Source: Lumbricus terrestris (lineage: Eukaryota; Annelida; Clitellata; Crassiclitellata; Lumbricidae). Taken from it: 64,000 nucleotides of DNA. The notes beneath the pieces were generated by a model, which did not search any database, was not told the DNA's origin, and worked only from the letters and a program-made list of their open reading frames with translations. Below, piece after piece: positions 1-9,692 of this stretch (position 1 is its first letter; the number at the start of each line of letters is the position of its first letter). The DNA is taken from positions 24,744,800 to 24,808,799 of the forward strand of contig OX457042.1 in the NCBI GenBank assembly GCA_949752735.1. Reading direction: 5' to 3'. The translations under genes were made by a program, and so were the position numbers.

Positions 1-53
1 CATGCGTGTGTGTAATTACTGTAATATATATATGATAGGGTGAAAGGCTGCAC

Positions 54-3000
54 CTGTCTCTTCGAAGTCGAACGGATCGAACTTCTCCGGAGAATTCGAG
101 TTCTATGACGTGCTTCTTCTTCAGATCATCCCAGATCAACACTGAAAAGCACAATCTTTTGAAATAAAAGAAATATCATACAAATAGATGTCAAATTTAG
201 TCAAACAAAAGCAAAAAACAAGCATAAGCAATACAAATAGATACTAAAGACCAAATACTCAAGCAATGTAATACTAGTGCAGAGGTAATGCATGATGGAA
301 GGTAATAAACAGGTGTAAATTGATACCCAGGTACAGGTAATTCCCGAGTACAATACATATAAAGGTAAATGAAGCATCCAGGTAAATGTAATACACAGGT
401 AGAAATAAACCAATGTAAAGGTAACAATCATGGAAACACAAAATTAAACACCAAATAAGTCATGTCAAAAAAGGTCAAAATCAATGTTTATACAACAGTA
501 AAAGTCATATTAGCACCAATAAAGAGGTAGTACACATGTATGCAGGTCTAAAGAAATTTCCTAGATCTGTCATACTTGTGCAGGGATACATATTTTTATT
601 GTAATCTGTTACTCATACCTTTGTTGGGAGGATATTTTGGTGACTTTCCGCCACCGACCAGCGCCAGGTAGTTACACCGAAAAAGCATTTCGATGTGGCC
701 AATTCCACCCTCTGTGAAGTCTACAACGACAGAAATCATTCCATGAGGATAAAACTGTGACCATCCAAGCAACAAGCACCTATGACCTATGTGCGTCAGC
801 AAAATTCTTGAGCTAATCTAATCTCTCCTGATCTGAAAGAGCCATGTGATGATCAATCTAACCCTGGCTGTATATTTTTTCACTTGTAACCTGGTGTGCT
901 CTGCTGATCTAAACCTCCACAGCTCAACATGGAAAGTGTATTTTTCAAATTAAATTCCAATCATTCTGAAATGAGTTGCTAGAAACCTGCAATGTCATTA
1001 ACATCTTCATCAGTCTTTCTGCAAGCACATCAAACAATTTTATTTTATCGAGATTTCATGCTGTTATGTAGAAAGCGCTTCTAAATGATTCCTCTTAAAA
1101 TGGCGCTATAAATCTACAATTACATAAATTGAATCAGAGAAGTTCAAATGATTTTTGGAATACAAAGTATTACTGGAACTCATGTGGTTACTGAAATTCA
1201 AGGAGTCATTGGAATTAAAAGATCTCAGAAATTTAAAATTTTTTACTGGCATTCACATCATTAGGCCAAAAAAAATAATGCTGTGTTTCCGGTAACACAG
1301 CTAAAAAAATTGGGTAGGTAGGTCGAAAAATATTTTTATTTTGGTAAAATATTTTTATACAGTGACTATCCGAAAAATTATACCCAACTACTCTTTTTTG
1401 CATAAAGGTACACGCTGCAACAAAGTACGTGTTCTAAGCAAGTATAAACTGCCTATTTCCTGACTGTCTGTACCTAAAATTGCTCTAGAAAACAATTCTA
1501 TTAATTTCATTTTGTTGACATCTTTTCTGGTAAGATAAAGTGGGAAGGGAAGGGGAAGATGAGTGCGAACAGAACATCACTGCTAGAGGTCGTTCCATAC
1601 TAGCAGAGCCAGTGACTAGTTACACCTAGAGGGTGCTAGATTTATTTTCCCTAGTCACCGTTAGAGGTGGCTCAAGTGAGAATGATAACGCTAGAGGTTT
1701 TTCAAGACTGGCAACCAGGAAGTAGTTAAGCAGGCGTGAAACTCTAAGGCAATGCCACTGTAAATAAAAAAAATTGCACAAAATTTTCCGAGTCTCGGCA
1801 ATAAAAGTGAGTCAGTCGGGTTACCAGAAACACAACATTTTTTGGCCAAAGATCCAACTTTTACGGAAGGCAATGTCACCATACTATGTCAATAAAAGTT
1901 ATGTTTAAAAAGTTTGAAAAATTTGAAAAAAAATTTATTAAAAATTTTTTTGTTATAAAAAATTTTTTTAAATAAATTTTTTTAACAAAATTATTTGAGT
2001 CGCGGCAATAAAAGAGGGTCGGTCGGGTTACCGGAAACACAACATTATTTTTTGGGGGCCTTACTGAAATTAACATCATCATTGGAATCGAATGATTACT
2101 TAAATTGAACCATTATTGCCATTCAAAGCATTACAGAAATCCAAAGAATTACTACGATCCACCGACCTTGTCGTTCTTTCTCCTTAAGGGGATCTGTGTT
2201 GTAAACACGAAACCCATCTTCCATTCCGCACGCAAAGCAACCTGCAGTAAAACAAATAGAGTGCACCTTTTAGAACGTCTCACAGAAATATGGTGACTGG
2301 TCAGCATTCAGTCGCATGAACAGTCACATGGCAGATCTATTGAAGGTAATCTATCGTTTTAACGGAATTAATTATTTTTCTCATTTCGGAAAACGGAATA
2401 GCGGAAAAATTATACGAAATTTTTGGGCAGTTGCAGCATCATTATTTTTCAACATTCCAGCTTCTACTTTGGCATAAATCACTATCATCAATCAGGCTTC
2501 CATTTAGTCAAGATTTCATTTAACCAATCCAGCTTCTATTTCAACAATAACAGTTTTCTATCAATTCAATTTCTATTTAAATAACAATTATTTTTCATCA
2601 ATCCAGCGCCAGTTTCAGCAGTAATGTTTTCGCAAAGCCCACTTCTATTGCGTGAAAAATTATATCATCAATCCGACTTCTATTTAGCAAGAATTCTTTT
2701 CGTCAATCCAACTTGTATGCCACCATCGCTATATACCATGCAATGGCGAATAATTAATTCCACTAAAACGATAGTGGACAAAATGGCAAATAATTAATTG
2801 GAACCGTTAAAACGATAGATTACCCTATTGAATACCTAAGTGTACAATAGTTATGTTTGTATGCGGTCACTACAGTTTCAGATCAGATGAAAACTTAAAG
2901 GATAACAATGCCGAGTCTGCTAAAGACATTTTAAAGGCTCAGATTTTTCTAGTTAGCATAAATGAAATTGAAAATCGAGTCGACAAGACTCCACATGCCT

Positions 3001-3315
3001 CAGATGATAAATGGAGGTGTTTCTGCCTTCCAAAAACAATCGACTCCCCACGACGCCCCGGATTCTTGAACATCCTAAGCTCGAAACCCAAACGGGAATA
3101 CGTTCCACCCTGGCTTCAACGCTATTGAAAATCATAGGATCGACATCTGTCCCCCCCACACTAAACGCGCTTTATTTACTTTTTCATGGATATGCGCACT
3201 GTATCGCACACAACAACTATGTCGTCAGTGTCAGCTAACCTTGATCCTGGTTGAAACCGACGTAGAGGAGACCGTTGCTCTGCGAGCTTTGATTGGCAAT
3301 TTTCATCGACATCAT
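54..3315 (-). CDS. WDR45B: WIPI3/WDR45B-like PROPPIN, 5' four coding exons (partial)
   Basis: Coding exons on the minus strand are 3240-3315, 2167-2241, 619-720 and 54-141; phases join exactly (1, 1, 1, then 2 at the left edge) and every junction has GT-AG. The peptide runs through [65 protein letters not shown] and [10 protein letters not shown], which matches the first beta-propeller blades of WIPI3 (WDR45B) rather than WIPI4, whose equivalent region lacks the [14 protein letters not shown] run. The family binds PI3P/PI(3,5)P2 on membranes through an FRRG motif and works in autophagy; that motif is encoded beyond the left edge. Three in-frame ATGs (3315, 3312, 3306) follow an in-frame TGA at 3316-3318. 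I take the first; the second has A at -3. Introns 1 and 2 each hold an inverted-repeat element. Confidence 0.93.
1264..2060. mobile_element. Terminal-inverted-repeat element in WIPI3 intron 2
   Basis: The left end starts GGCCAAAAAAAATAATG and continues into GTTTCCGGTAAC. The right end is the reverse complement with a few changes (GTTACCGGAAAC ... ATTTTTTGGGGGCC). A third inverted copy of the end lies at about 1806-1845. No coding capacity is visible; the interior is A+T-rich with T-runs. The target duplication is unclear, perhaps TTA. The class is not assigned. Confidence 0.5.
2345..2824. mobile_element. 480-bp MITE with 8-bp target duplication in WIPI3 intron 1
   Basis: Terminal inverted repeats begin GGTAATCTATCGTTTTAACG and are matched at the right end. 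The flanks carry a perfect 8-bp direct duplication CTATTGAA at 2337-2344 and 2825-2832. The interior has degenerate tandem units built around 'tcaatccagcttctattt'. An 8-bp duplication fits hAT-like transposition, but the superfamily is an inference. Confidence 0.8.
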
Positions 3316-3406
3316 TCAATCTTAAAAGGATTTTCGTTAAAAAGTAAATACTTATATCGCAGAACTAATAAACTTAATCCGCCCATCCACAAGCAAGACC
3401 TAATAA

Positions 3407-3446
3407 CGCGCATGCGCAGTGCCACTAACGTGATGAATCCGATTGG
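3407..3446 (-). promoter_or_regulatory. Candidate WIPI3 promoter: NRF-1 palindrome and CCAAT box
   Basis: The palindrome CGCGCATGCGCA at 3407-3418 matches the NRF-1 consensus and lies about 95 bp upstream of the WIPI3 ATG cluster. ATTGG at 3442-3446 is a CCAAT box on the minus strand. No TATA box is seen. This composition fits a housekeeping promoter; function is inferred from position only. Confidence 0.5.
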
Positions 3447-3539
3447 AAACTAAAATGCTCCTTTTTAGCGACGGTAAATAAGTAAGGCAGTTTTAGACAC
3501 AGCTAGAGTACTAATTTTGATCACTTTTGTTGGCACGCA

Positions 3540-3925
3540 AAGTTGATTACGGCATTTTTCAATCGGCGAGTTGATCGATCGAGTCGATCGTAACTCGACC
3601 AAGTCGAGTCGATCGAAAGATCGTCGACTCGACTGACTTGCAAGTCGAGTCGATCGCTAGCGTTGCTCGACCCGGACCACCACGGACTACTCTCACAGTA
3701 TAAATAACAAAATAAATAATATTTATACTGTGCTACTCTCACGGACAACCCTTCTAACTCAACGCATTTGATCCTGATCATATGGTAACTTGACCCGGAC
3801 CACCACGGACTACTCTCACGGACAGCCCTTCTAACTCAACGCAGCGCTCGTGAATAAGCTGGTGCCCCGCGCTTGGCTTTCGAGGGGCGCTTTAGAAATT
3901 TCGAGTTTACGATTGCTAATTAAGT
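3540..3925 (+). repeat. GTCGA-rich tandem block and repeat family B copy
   Basis: 3560-3660 is a degenerate array of 'gtcgagtcgatcg'. It is followed by two copies (about 3667 and 3792) of 'cccggaccaccacggactac' and by the conserved stretch 'ctcgtgaataagctggtgcc' ... 'ggctttcgaggggcgcttta'. The latter recurs on both strands across the window (about 6343, 10915, 14576, 27495, 34570, 42255), so I call it family B. A short stem-loop built on 'cagtataaata' lies at 3697-3732. Confidence 0.6.
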
Positions 3926-3938
3926 CGAGTCGATCTAT

Positions 3939-4150
3939 AGTGGGTATCTACGCTGCCATGCAGCCGGAGAGTTGCAGGTTCGAATCCACCTCAAGTCGCC
4001 ATGTAGTATGGACCTTGGGCAAGTCCTTCACTCGCAATTGCTATGCGCTTCGGTGTGAAACTCCAATGCAGTGTCTGTGCTTTAGTCGGGACTCGGGAGG
4101 GCCTCTCAGTAGAGTGATTGAATGGGCGCTATAAGTGCACATACAAACAA
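3939..4150 (+). mobile_element. tRNA-derived SINE, copy 1 (family A)
   Basis: A B-box-like 'ggttcgaatccacctcaag' is followed by the family body 'aagtccttcactcgcaattg', 'gtgaaactcc' and 'ggcgctataagtgcacatac'. The same order is found in seven other copies. The 5' A-box part is weak in this copy. Confidence 0.75.
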
Positions 4151-4798
4151 AACAGAACTGTCATGGAATCAATTAAGACTCTGACTTTTTCGTTTCGGGA
4201 GGTGGCGTTAGCACTGCTATCCTACATGCGCTTATAAATATCGACTCACTTCAGCAGGTGGCGCTGCTGTAACCCTATGCGTGTTGAGCCGTCGTAAAGT
4301 CACGTGCCACTGTAATAAAAAAATTATGTCAAATTTCCTTGGAAGCCTAATGAAAGTTGGGGTGTGAGATAGGCCATTGCTCTGATTTGGGCAGAATGTC
4401 GATTTGTCTGCTATTGATGGAAAAGCTCTTCGTCAAAGTCTACGGAGCAATTTTGTCATGCTGCACTGCAACTTGACATAAAATTCTGGAAGGCTGTACG
4501 TGGCGGCACTAGCTAGTCCTATAGACCTGCAATTTCAGCAGGTCGCGTCAAGGTTATATAAGTTATTTATTAGGTCGAGGAAGTTAAATGTAAGGAAGAT
4601 ACTAAAATTGGCAAAATTGGCAAAATTGGCAGTAGACCTATAGGCATATGTGAAATGGCCTTCCGCGACCTAGGCCTATGGTAGCGCTGTTTCTACCAGT
4701 GGATCGAGGGACTGACTTTCTAATTGGGAAGCTGAATAAGCCTAGCATACACTACTGAGAGAGCCTAATATTCCAGGGAGCGGGGAGCCTAATCGTCT
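4151..4798. other. Intergenic, no gene seen
   Basis: No convincing exon or RNA gene is visible. A short triplication 'ggcaaaatt' lies at about 4608-4632. Confidence 0.5.
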
Positions 4799-4799
4799 G

Positions 4800-5068
4800 A
4801 ATGCAGCCTAAAGTGATTGAAACCTATCTAGACCTAGCTAAAACCCTAGAACTCCTGAAGGTGAAACCTCCAATTTGCGGGAGACCCAAACATCACAGGG
4901 AGCCTATGCGATCTGCTGGGCAGCCTAAAGTGACTTGGCCTAAACCTATATTGACCTATAACCCTAGAACTTCTGAAGGTGAAACCTCCAATTTACGGGA
5001 GAGCCTATGCGGTCTGCTGGGCAGCTATAAAGTGAGGCCTAAACCTATCTAGGTCTATAACCCTAGAA
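4800..5068. repeat. Tandem repeat, about 2.4 units of ~117 bp
   Basis: Units start at about 4804 and 4921, with a partial third at about 5026. Each carries 'ctgaaggtgaaacctccaat' followed by 'gcctatgcg(g/a)tctgctggg'. The array lies just 3' of the poly(A) signal of the protamine-like gene. Confidence 0.7.
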
Positions 5069-5096
5069 GAATAAGACAAGTTATTTCTTTTCAACT

Positions 5097-5102
5097 TTTA
5101 TT
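5097..5102 (-). other. AATAAA poly(A) signal of the protamine-like gene
   Basis: AATAAA on the minus strand, about 140 nt after the TAG stop at 5242-5244, is the distance expected for a short 3' UTR. It is the only AATAAA noticed in that interval. Confidence 0.5.
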
Positions 5103-5241
5103 GAGCGAACATTCATAGACTTCATCGGTCTAGTATTTTAAATAAGTTCGCAGACGACAGTTCATCTGTTGCCGTCGCTCGGGTCTTTCCCGTCTTCAGC
5201 GTAGAAGGAGGAGGACGCCCTCCCGATGGTAGCAGCGTCGT

Positions 5242-5900
5242 CTAGTAGTGGCGTCGGCGACGTCGTCGGCGGCGTCCGTGGCTTCGTCGTCGGCGACGGC
5301 TCCCTCGTCGGCGACGGCTCCCTCGTCGGCCGCGCCTCCGTCTCCGTCTCCGTCTCGAAGGAGTCCCTCCTTCGTCATCGTCGTCCTTGGCCGCCGCTGC
5401 TGCCGACGCTCCCGGCCGAGCGCTGCGAGACCTCGCCCTCCGACTCGCTTCGACTTCCTCTCCCAGGTCTTCTTCCTGCGCAATCAAGAACAACAACACC
5501 CTGCCCTAAGAGAACGCCTTATAGGGCAACAATCGCCTAGGCTGAATCTAAGCTATAATAAACAGACCAGTGTCTAAGCTTAACCGGTTAGACATCGGTC
5601 CGTATACAGGACTAGTAATAATAAATCTAAATATAGAAAAGTCTAAATATAGAAAAATCTAAATATAGAAAAATCTAAATACAGATAAAGCTTAAATAGT
5701 CCTATTCAATCTAATTAACCTTACACTTAAAAATCAACTAGGCCTATCATTACTCCTATCTAAGGCCTACAATGGCCCGGTTCTCTTGTAAGTTTGACTC
5801 TTACACTGGCCGAAGAGAAGCGGTCCAAGGACCGCTTCCCTTCGACCAGCATAAGATTATAAGTCAAACTTACCAGTTCGAGATCTTCGTAGTCTTCCAT
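5242..5900 (-). CDS. Candidate protamine-like, Arg-rich small protein (two exons)
   Basis: Minus strand: exon 1 coding 5874-5900 (ATG, 9 codons, MEDYEDLEL), donor CTG|GTAAGT; exon 2 coding 5242-5475 after a pyrimidine-rich acceptor ending in TTGCGCAG; stop TAG. Phase 0 joins them into 86 residues. Residues 1-18 are strongly acidic, 21-29 Arg/Ser-rich, 34-38 poly-Ala, 40-44 DDDDE. Residues 50-86 hold 27 Arg in 37, in runs of 8, 2, 4, 5 and 8 separated by G, GS and SHG, ending HY. Arg-cluster C-termini behind an acidic leader resemble protamine precursors; DNA compaction in sperm nuclei is inferred. The other two minus frames are also open across much of exon 2, and an upstream ATG (5965-5967) opens a different frame (about 64 residues), so frame choice rests on phase, composition and the TATA position. 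No family match is claimed. Confidence 0.5.
5788..5873 (-). other. Hairpin enclosing the 5' splice site of the protamine-like intron
   Basis: In the transcript, the donor region GTAAGTTTGACT (5862-5873) is followed about 60 nt later by its exact complement AGTCAAACTTAC (5788-5799). Between them CTTA, CTGGTCGAAG and GAAGCGGTCC pair with matching arms around the TT loop. The first 86 nt of the intron can fold into one long stem with few mismatches. Confidence 0.6.
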
Positions 5901-5964
5901 CCTCTTGTTGTTCTTCCGATCTTCTTCCAGCGTAGGAGGGACTGAGTGCCGTACGGGATCGCTC

Positions 5965-6102
5965 CATTTTTATGAATTTCACGCCGAAAACGAACCGCCT
6001 GTAGCCAATCATAGCGCAGCGTTGAACACAATACGCTGCCTTGGTAACCGACCTACAGCCAATCATATCGCACCCCAGATCACAATACGTTGCCCTGGTA
6101 AC
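5965..6102 (-). promoter_or_regulatory. TATA-like box and duplicated CCAAT + RFX X-box module
   Basis: CCAAT at 6005-6009 and 6059-6063 is each followed, 30 bp start to start, by an X-box half-site palindrome: GCTGCCTTGGTAAC (6035-6048) and GTTGCCCTGGTAAC (6089-6102). The 54-bp module is present twice. Both X-boxes fit the RFX consensus RYYRCCNNRGYAAC. On the minus strand a CATAAAAA TATA-like box (about 5968-5975) lies between the module and the MEDYEDLEL ATG, which would place transcription start near 5945. CCAAT is bound by NF-Y; RFX factors drive ciliary and spermatogenic genes in animals. Confidence 0.55.
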
Positions 6103-6131
6103 CAAACCAAAACTCAGGGTGCGGTATTTAC

Positions 6132-6155
6132 GCGTCTTCTGAGTACAGAAGACGC
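6132..6155. repeat. Perfect inverted repeat, 10-bp arms
   Basis: Arms GCGTCTTCTG and CAGAAGACGC flank a 4-nt spacer. It lies 30 bp beyond the second X-box, away from the protamine-like gene, and may be another protein-binding palindrome. Confidence 0.6.
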
Positions 6156-6342
6156 TATTCAAGGACATAAGAAGGTCATCTGAAGTTATGAGCTAACAAA
6201 GTATTGGACACAGAGTAAGCCTAAAGCACTCAGTGATTTCAATTAAATGCTTATATTTTCTAACGAAAACGAAACCTCGGATATAATAGATTTTATCGGT
6301 CCTACGTACCCTGCACGTCCTGCTATATCAATATGTGTGTGT

Positions 6343-6450
6343 CAGCGTTCGTCAATAAGGTGGTGTCCTGAGCTTGGCTTTCGAGTGGCGCCTACAAAAT
6401 AGAAGTTTCGAGCTTACGATTAGGCCTACGATTGCGCCTGCCATACATAT
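6343..6450 (+). repeat. Repeat family B copy
   Basis: Matches the family stretch 'cgtcaataaggtggtgtcc', 'ggctttcgagtggcgcc' and 'gaagtttcgagcttacgatt'. Diverged. Confidence 0.6.
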
Positions 6451-6540
6451 ATTGAGCACTTTAATCGGCTTTATCAAATAGAAGACAAATACAAGCCACG
6501 GTTGCAGCTGCGCTTAAGAATTATTGTTGAAAGAAGTTTT

Positions 6541-6994
6541 AAGTAAGTAAGTAAGTAAGTAAGAATATTCTTTATTATACCACCAGCAAACGCACAGTAG
6601 TTTACAGAGGAAATAAATAATAGAAAAAACATTTATGCAAAGTTATATAACATTCGCATAATAAAACTGTTTCTGGCAAAAGAATCAACTCTAGGAAGGG
6701 TTAGATTATGTGGCCTTGGTCGAGTATTGTATGGAGTGACCTTAATGGGAGGGAGGAGGTCGTGAAGAATGTGACAAGGATTTAAGAGGATAGAGCGGAA
6801 AAGAGCAGAGTCAGCCCTAGAACAGAGAGCGTCAAAACTAGGAAAATCGGTTGGAAGAAAGCTTGAACGGGTCAATTTTCTTAAAAGACCGTTAAGACGT
6901 TTACGCTCCATTGCGTTGGCAAACCCCCACCAAACAGGGGAGGCATAAAGTAATCTCGCAATGGTAGTAGCGAGTAGTAGATTGACCCTTGTTA
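6541..6994 (-). mobile_element. Non-LTR retrotransposon 3' end with reverse transcriptase C-terminus
   Basis: On the minus strand an open frame reads ARLLYASPVWWGFANAMERK, then FPSFDALCSRADSALFRSIL and YNTRPRPHNLTLPRVDSFAR, a pattern typical of the C-terminal end of jockey/CR1-type elements. It ends at about 6633 and is followed by a short 3' region and a (CTTA)n tail at 6541-6564. The copy is 5'-truncated near 6994. Confidence 0.75.
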
Positions 6995-8389
6995 GGCACT
7001 AATATAATAATAGGCATGCATTATCTTGATTCAACGATAGCAATTCAACATCAACTGTCTATTTTAACATCAAAAACATGACTGATGGCTCACCCAATCA
7101 ATTCATTGCAAAATGAACAGGGTCGAGGCCAAATTATACGGTCGCTATATAAATTCCGAGCAGACTTGCATTTTATCAGGACCGGTGACGTCGCCCAGTG
7201 GTCGGAGTTTACTTCGAGCGCTCTTACCGTGTGTCATGACTAATTAAAAAAGCATCCATAGGCGTATCTGAAATTCATTTTACAATATGAATCGGTGAAG
7301 ATGACTCAACATATTATTATAGGCCGACGGGCCACACTATGGTGTGCGATTGCTATCTCCAGAGATAACGTAGAGCGGTGGCTGACCGAATCATTAGGCA
7401 ACAGCGCATGGGTGGGGTAGGCCTGCGTAGTATTAGTAGAAGAAATGTTGAGTCGAATCCTCAGTATCAGTGAACCTTTGCTGCTGTTCGCTAATAGGCT
7501 GTTTCGTTTACTCGCAAATAGGCGCTTAACGGCATCTCCGACAAAGTTTGGATCTTCATCTCCGTCAGGCTCAGCCCCTCCACGCGCGGCAGCGGGTGTG
7601 GTGTCGAATAAAGACCAGACGTAACCTATTCTGAGAACTATTGCGATTGGCTCACGTGACCATAACGTTAAAGTTAGTCCCTAGAACTGTTCTGTCGATG
7701 ACGGTTTCTGCTCCTTTGATAGTAAAATTTTACGTTGCGAGATAGACAAAGTGGGTATCAAATGTTTAGGATTCTTACAGGGACTTTATTTTGACACTAA
7801 CCAAAATATTGGTTCCTTGCAATTTTGCTTCCAGGCAGCAAAAGAACAAATACCCCTAAATCGCCTCACCGCTGCTTTCGCATCTATATAGGCCTATATA
7901 TAGTTGGTGTGAAGTATGGACGCTCAATGTTTCGTGTTAATAAAGTTTATTTACTTACTTGCTAACTTAGGGAATTACTTAGGTCTACTTCCGGTGTGAA
8001 CGAGCTCAGCCAAGTCGGAACAGTTTTCGCCGACGAACCGATCTCGCACAACACCGATTCAAGGAGGTCATATGCAGTTCATGACCGCAGAGGAATGAGC
8101 AAGATGGCGTTGATGATAGTCAAACAGCTGTCGCTGCTGATGTGATTGCTGCTGCTGCTGCTGCTGCTGAGGCAGATCTGAAGATGCATGCGTCGATGAT
8201 GCGCGTTGCGATCGACACTCCTTGAAGGATTGTCTGATTCGATTGTGTACTAATGTGCAGAGACACAATTGTCTGCAGATGTCCATGTCTTTCGCTTCAA
8301 TATAATATAAGTTACGTCAGATATGCTGATTACAGTGATAAACTATCCATTGCTGTTCTCAATTTCACAAACTGTTGAAGACTGGTTCT
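6995..8389. other. Intergenic; unassigned open frame and CAG/CTG repeat
   Basis: An open minus frame of about 125 codons without ATG spans about 7306-7686 (see findings). A CCAAT box and a TCACGTGA E-box lie at about 7648-7662. A (CTG)n run at about 8149-8170 encodes poly-Gln only on the minus strand. No gene could be assembled. Confidence 0.4.
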
Positions 8390-8475
8390 TTTCGCTTGAT
8401 CTCGACCGCGAGCGCCTCTGAATAGGTACCTTGAAGGGCGCTATATAAATTCTGATTGATTGATTGATTGATTAG
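8390..8475 (+). mobile_element. Non-LTR retrotransposon 3' tail
   Basis: The 3'-terminal motif 'gagcgcctctgaataggtac' 'cttgaagggcgctatataaa' is followed by (TGAT)n. The same terminal motif ends other non-LTR copies near 25700, 38550 and 61960. The stretch 8476-9025 holds nothing recognised. Confidence 0.55.
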
Positions 8476-9025
8476 AACTTCAATGACTACAGTATGCGTA
8501 AGACGAATGGGAAACCAACGCAACTAGTCGTTAAGGCATTAAAATTTAATGTGGTCTACTATAATTTTTCCCCGGATTCATAAACCGAAGTCTTCTGATT
8601 ATCTTGCTCTGGTCGTATACCTTCCGAGTTGAAAATCGCAATAAGCTGTCACATGTAAATTTGTCGCGGGGCTGAGGGGCTCAACCTTCTAATCTTTCTT
8701 AGGGCCCACTGCACATACAGAGTTTTTATTGCACACACCAATAACTTGTTAAAATTGTCATGATGCTGACACTGGAATTCAGTAGCCTATTAAGTCATTA
8801 ATACAGGAATGGGATGCCCCCCGTCCACCATTTACTTATAGAGGAATGAGACGCAACGTCCACCGTTTGATATTTTTAACAGGTTGAATTATGCTATACC
8901 TCATTATCAGGAGTAGATTTATTTAATATATAAAACACGAATGCTGCCTTCGCTTGAGAGGTTGTTTCAATTACTTTCCAGAGCAGACTATGTAAGGATA
9001 CATTTTGAAGCGTCTACAAATAATT

Positions 9026-9215
9026 GGTGTAGTGGGTATGTTCGTGGCCCTGCAGCCGGAAGGTTGCAGGTTCGAATCACCTCAAGCCACTTCGCAGGAA
9101 CCTAGGGCACGTTCTTCACTCGCAATTGTTCAGCGCTTAGGCGTGAAACTCCGATTCAGTTTCCGCGCTGTAGTCGGGAGCGCTTCTGAGTAGATTTCTA
9201 TAGCAAGTGCACATG
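9026..9215 (+). mobile_element. tRNA-derived SINE, copy 2 (family A)
   Basis: Full body from 'ggtgtagtgggtatgttcg' through 'aggttgcaggttcgaatcac' to 'agtgcacatgcatgcataca'. The 3' end passes directly into the large tetranucleotide array. Confidence 0.85.
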
Positions 9216-9573
9216 CATGCATACATACATACATACATACATACATACATACATACATACATACATACATACATACATACATACATACATACATACATAC
9301 ATACATACATACCTACATACATACATACATACATACATACATACATACATACATACATACATACATACATACATACATACATACATACATACATACATAC
9401 ATACATTCATACATACATACATACATATTACATACATGTACATACATACATACATACATACATACATACATACATACATACATACATACATACATACATA
9501 CATACATACATACATACATACATACATACATACATACATACATACATACATACATACATACATACATACATAC

Positions 9574-9604
<31 letters not shown>

Positions 9605-9692
9605 CATACATACATACATGCATGCATACATACATACATGCATAAATGCATACATGCATACATGCTTACAGACACACACATACATACATACA
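9216..9692 (+). repeat. (ATAC)n microsatellite, about 475 bp
   Basis: Nearly pure ATAC units with scattered point variants (cctac, ttcat, ttacat) and a few ATGC units at the right end. It starts in the 3' tail of the SINE. Long open frames on both strands (TYIH and CMYV repeats) are artefacts of the period. Confidence 0.97.

Noticed and set aside
2853..3238. Plus-strand frames over WIPI3 intron 1
   Set aside because: They overlap the intron and the first WIPI3 exon antisense; no motif.
8068..8286. Minus-strand frame with poly-Gln
   Set aside because: CTG repeat only; no motif and no splice partner.
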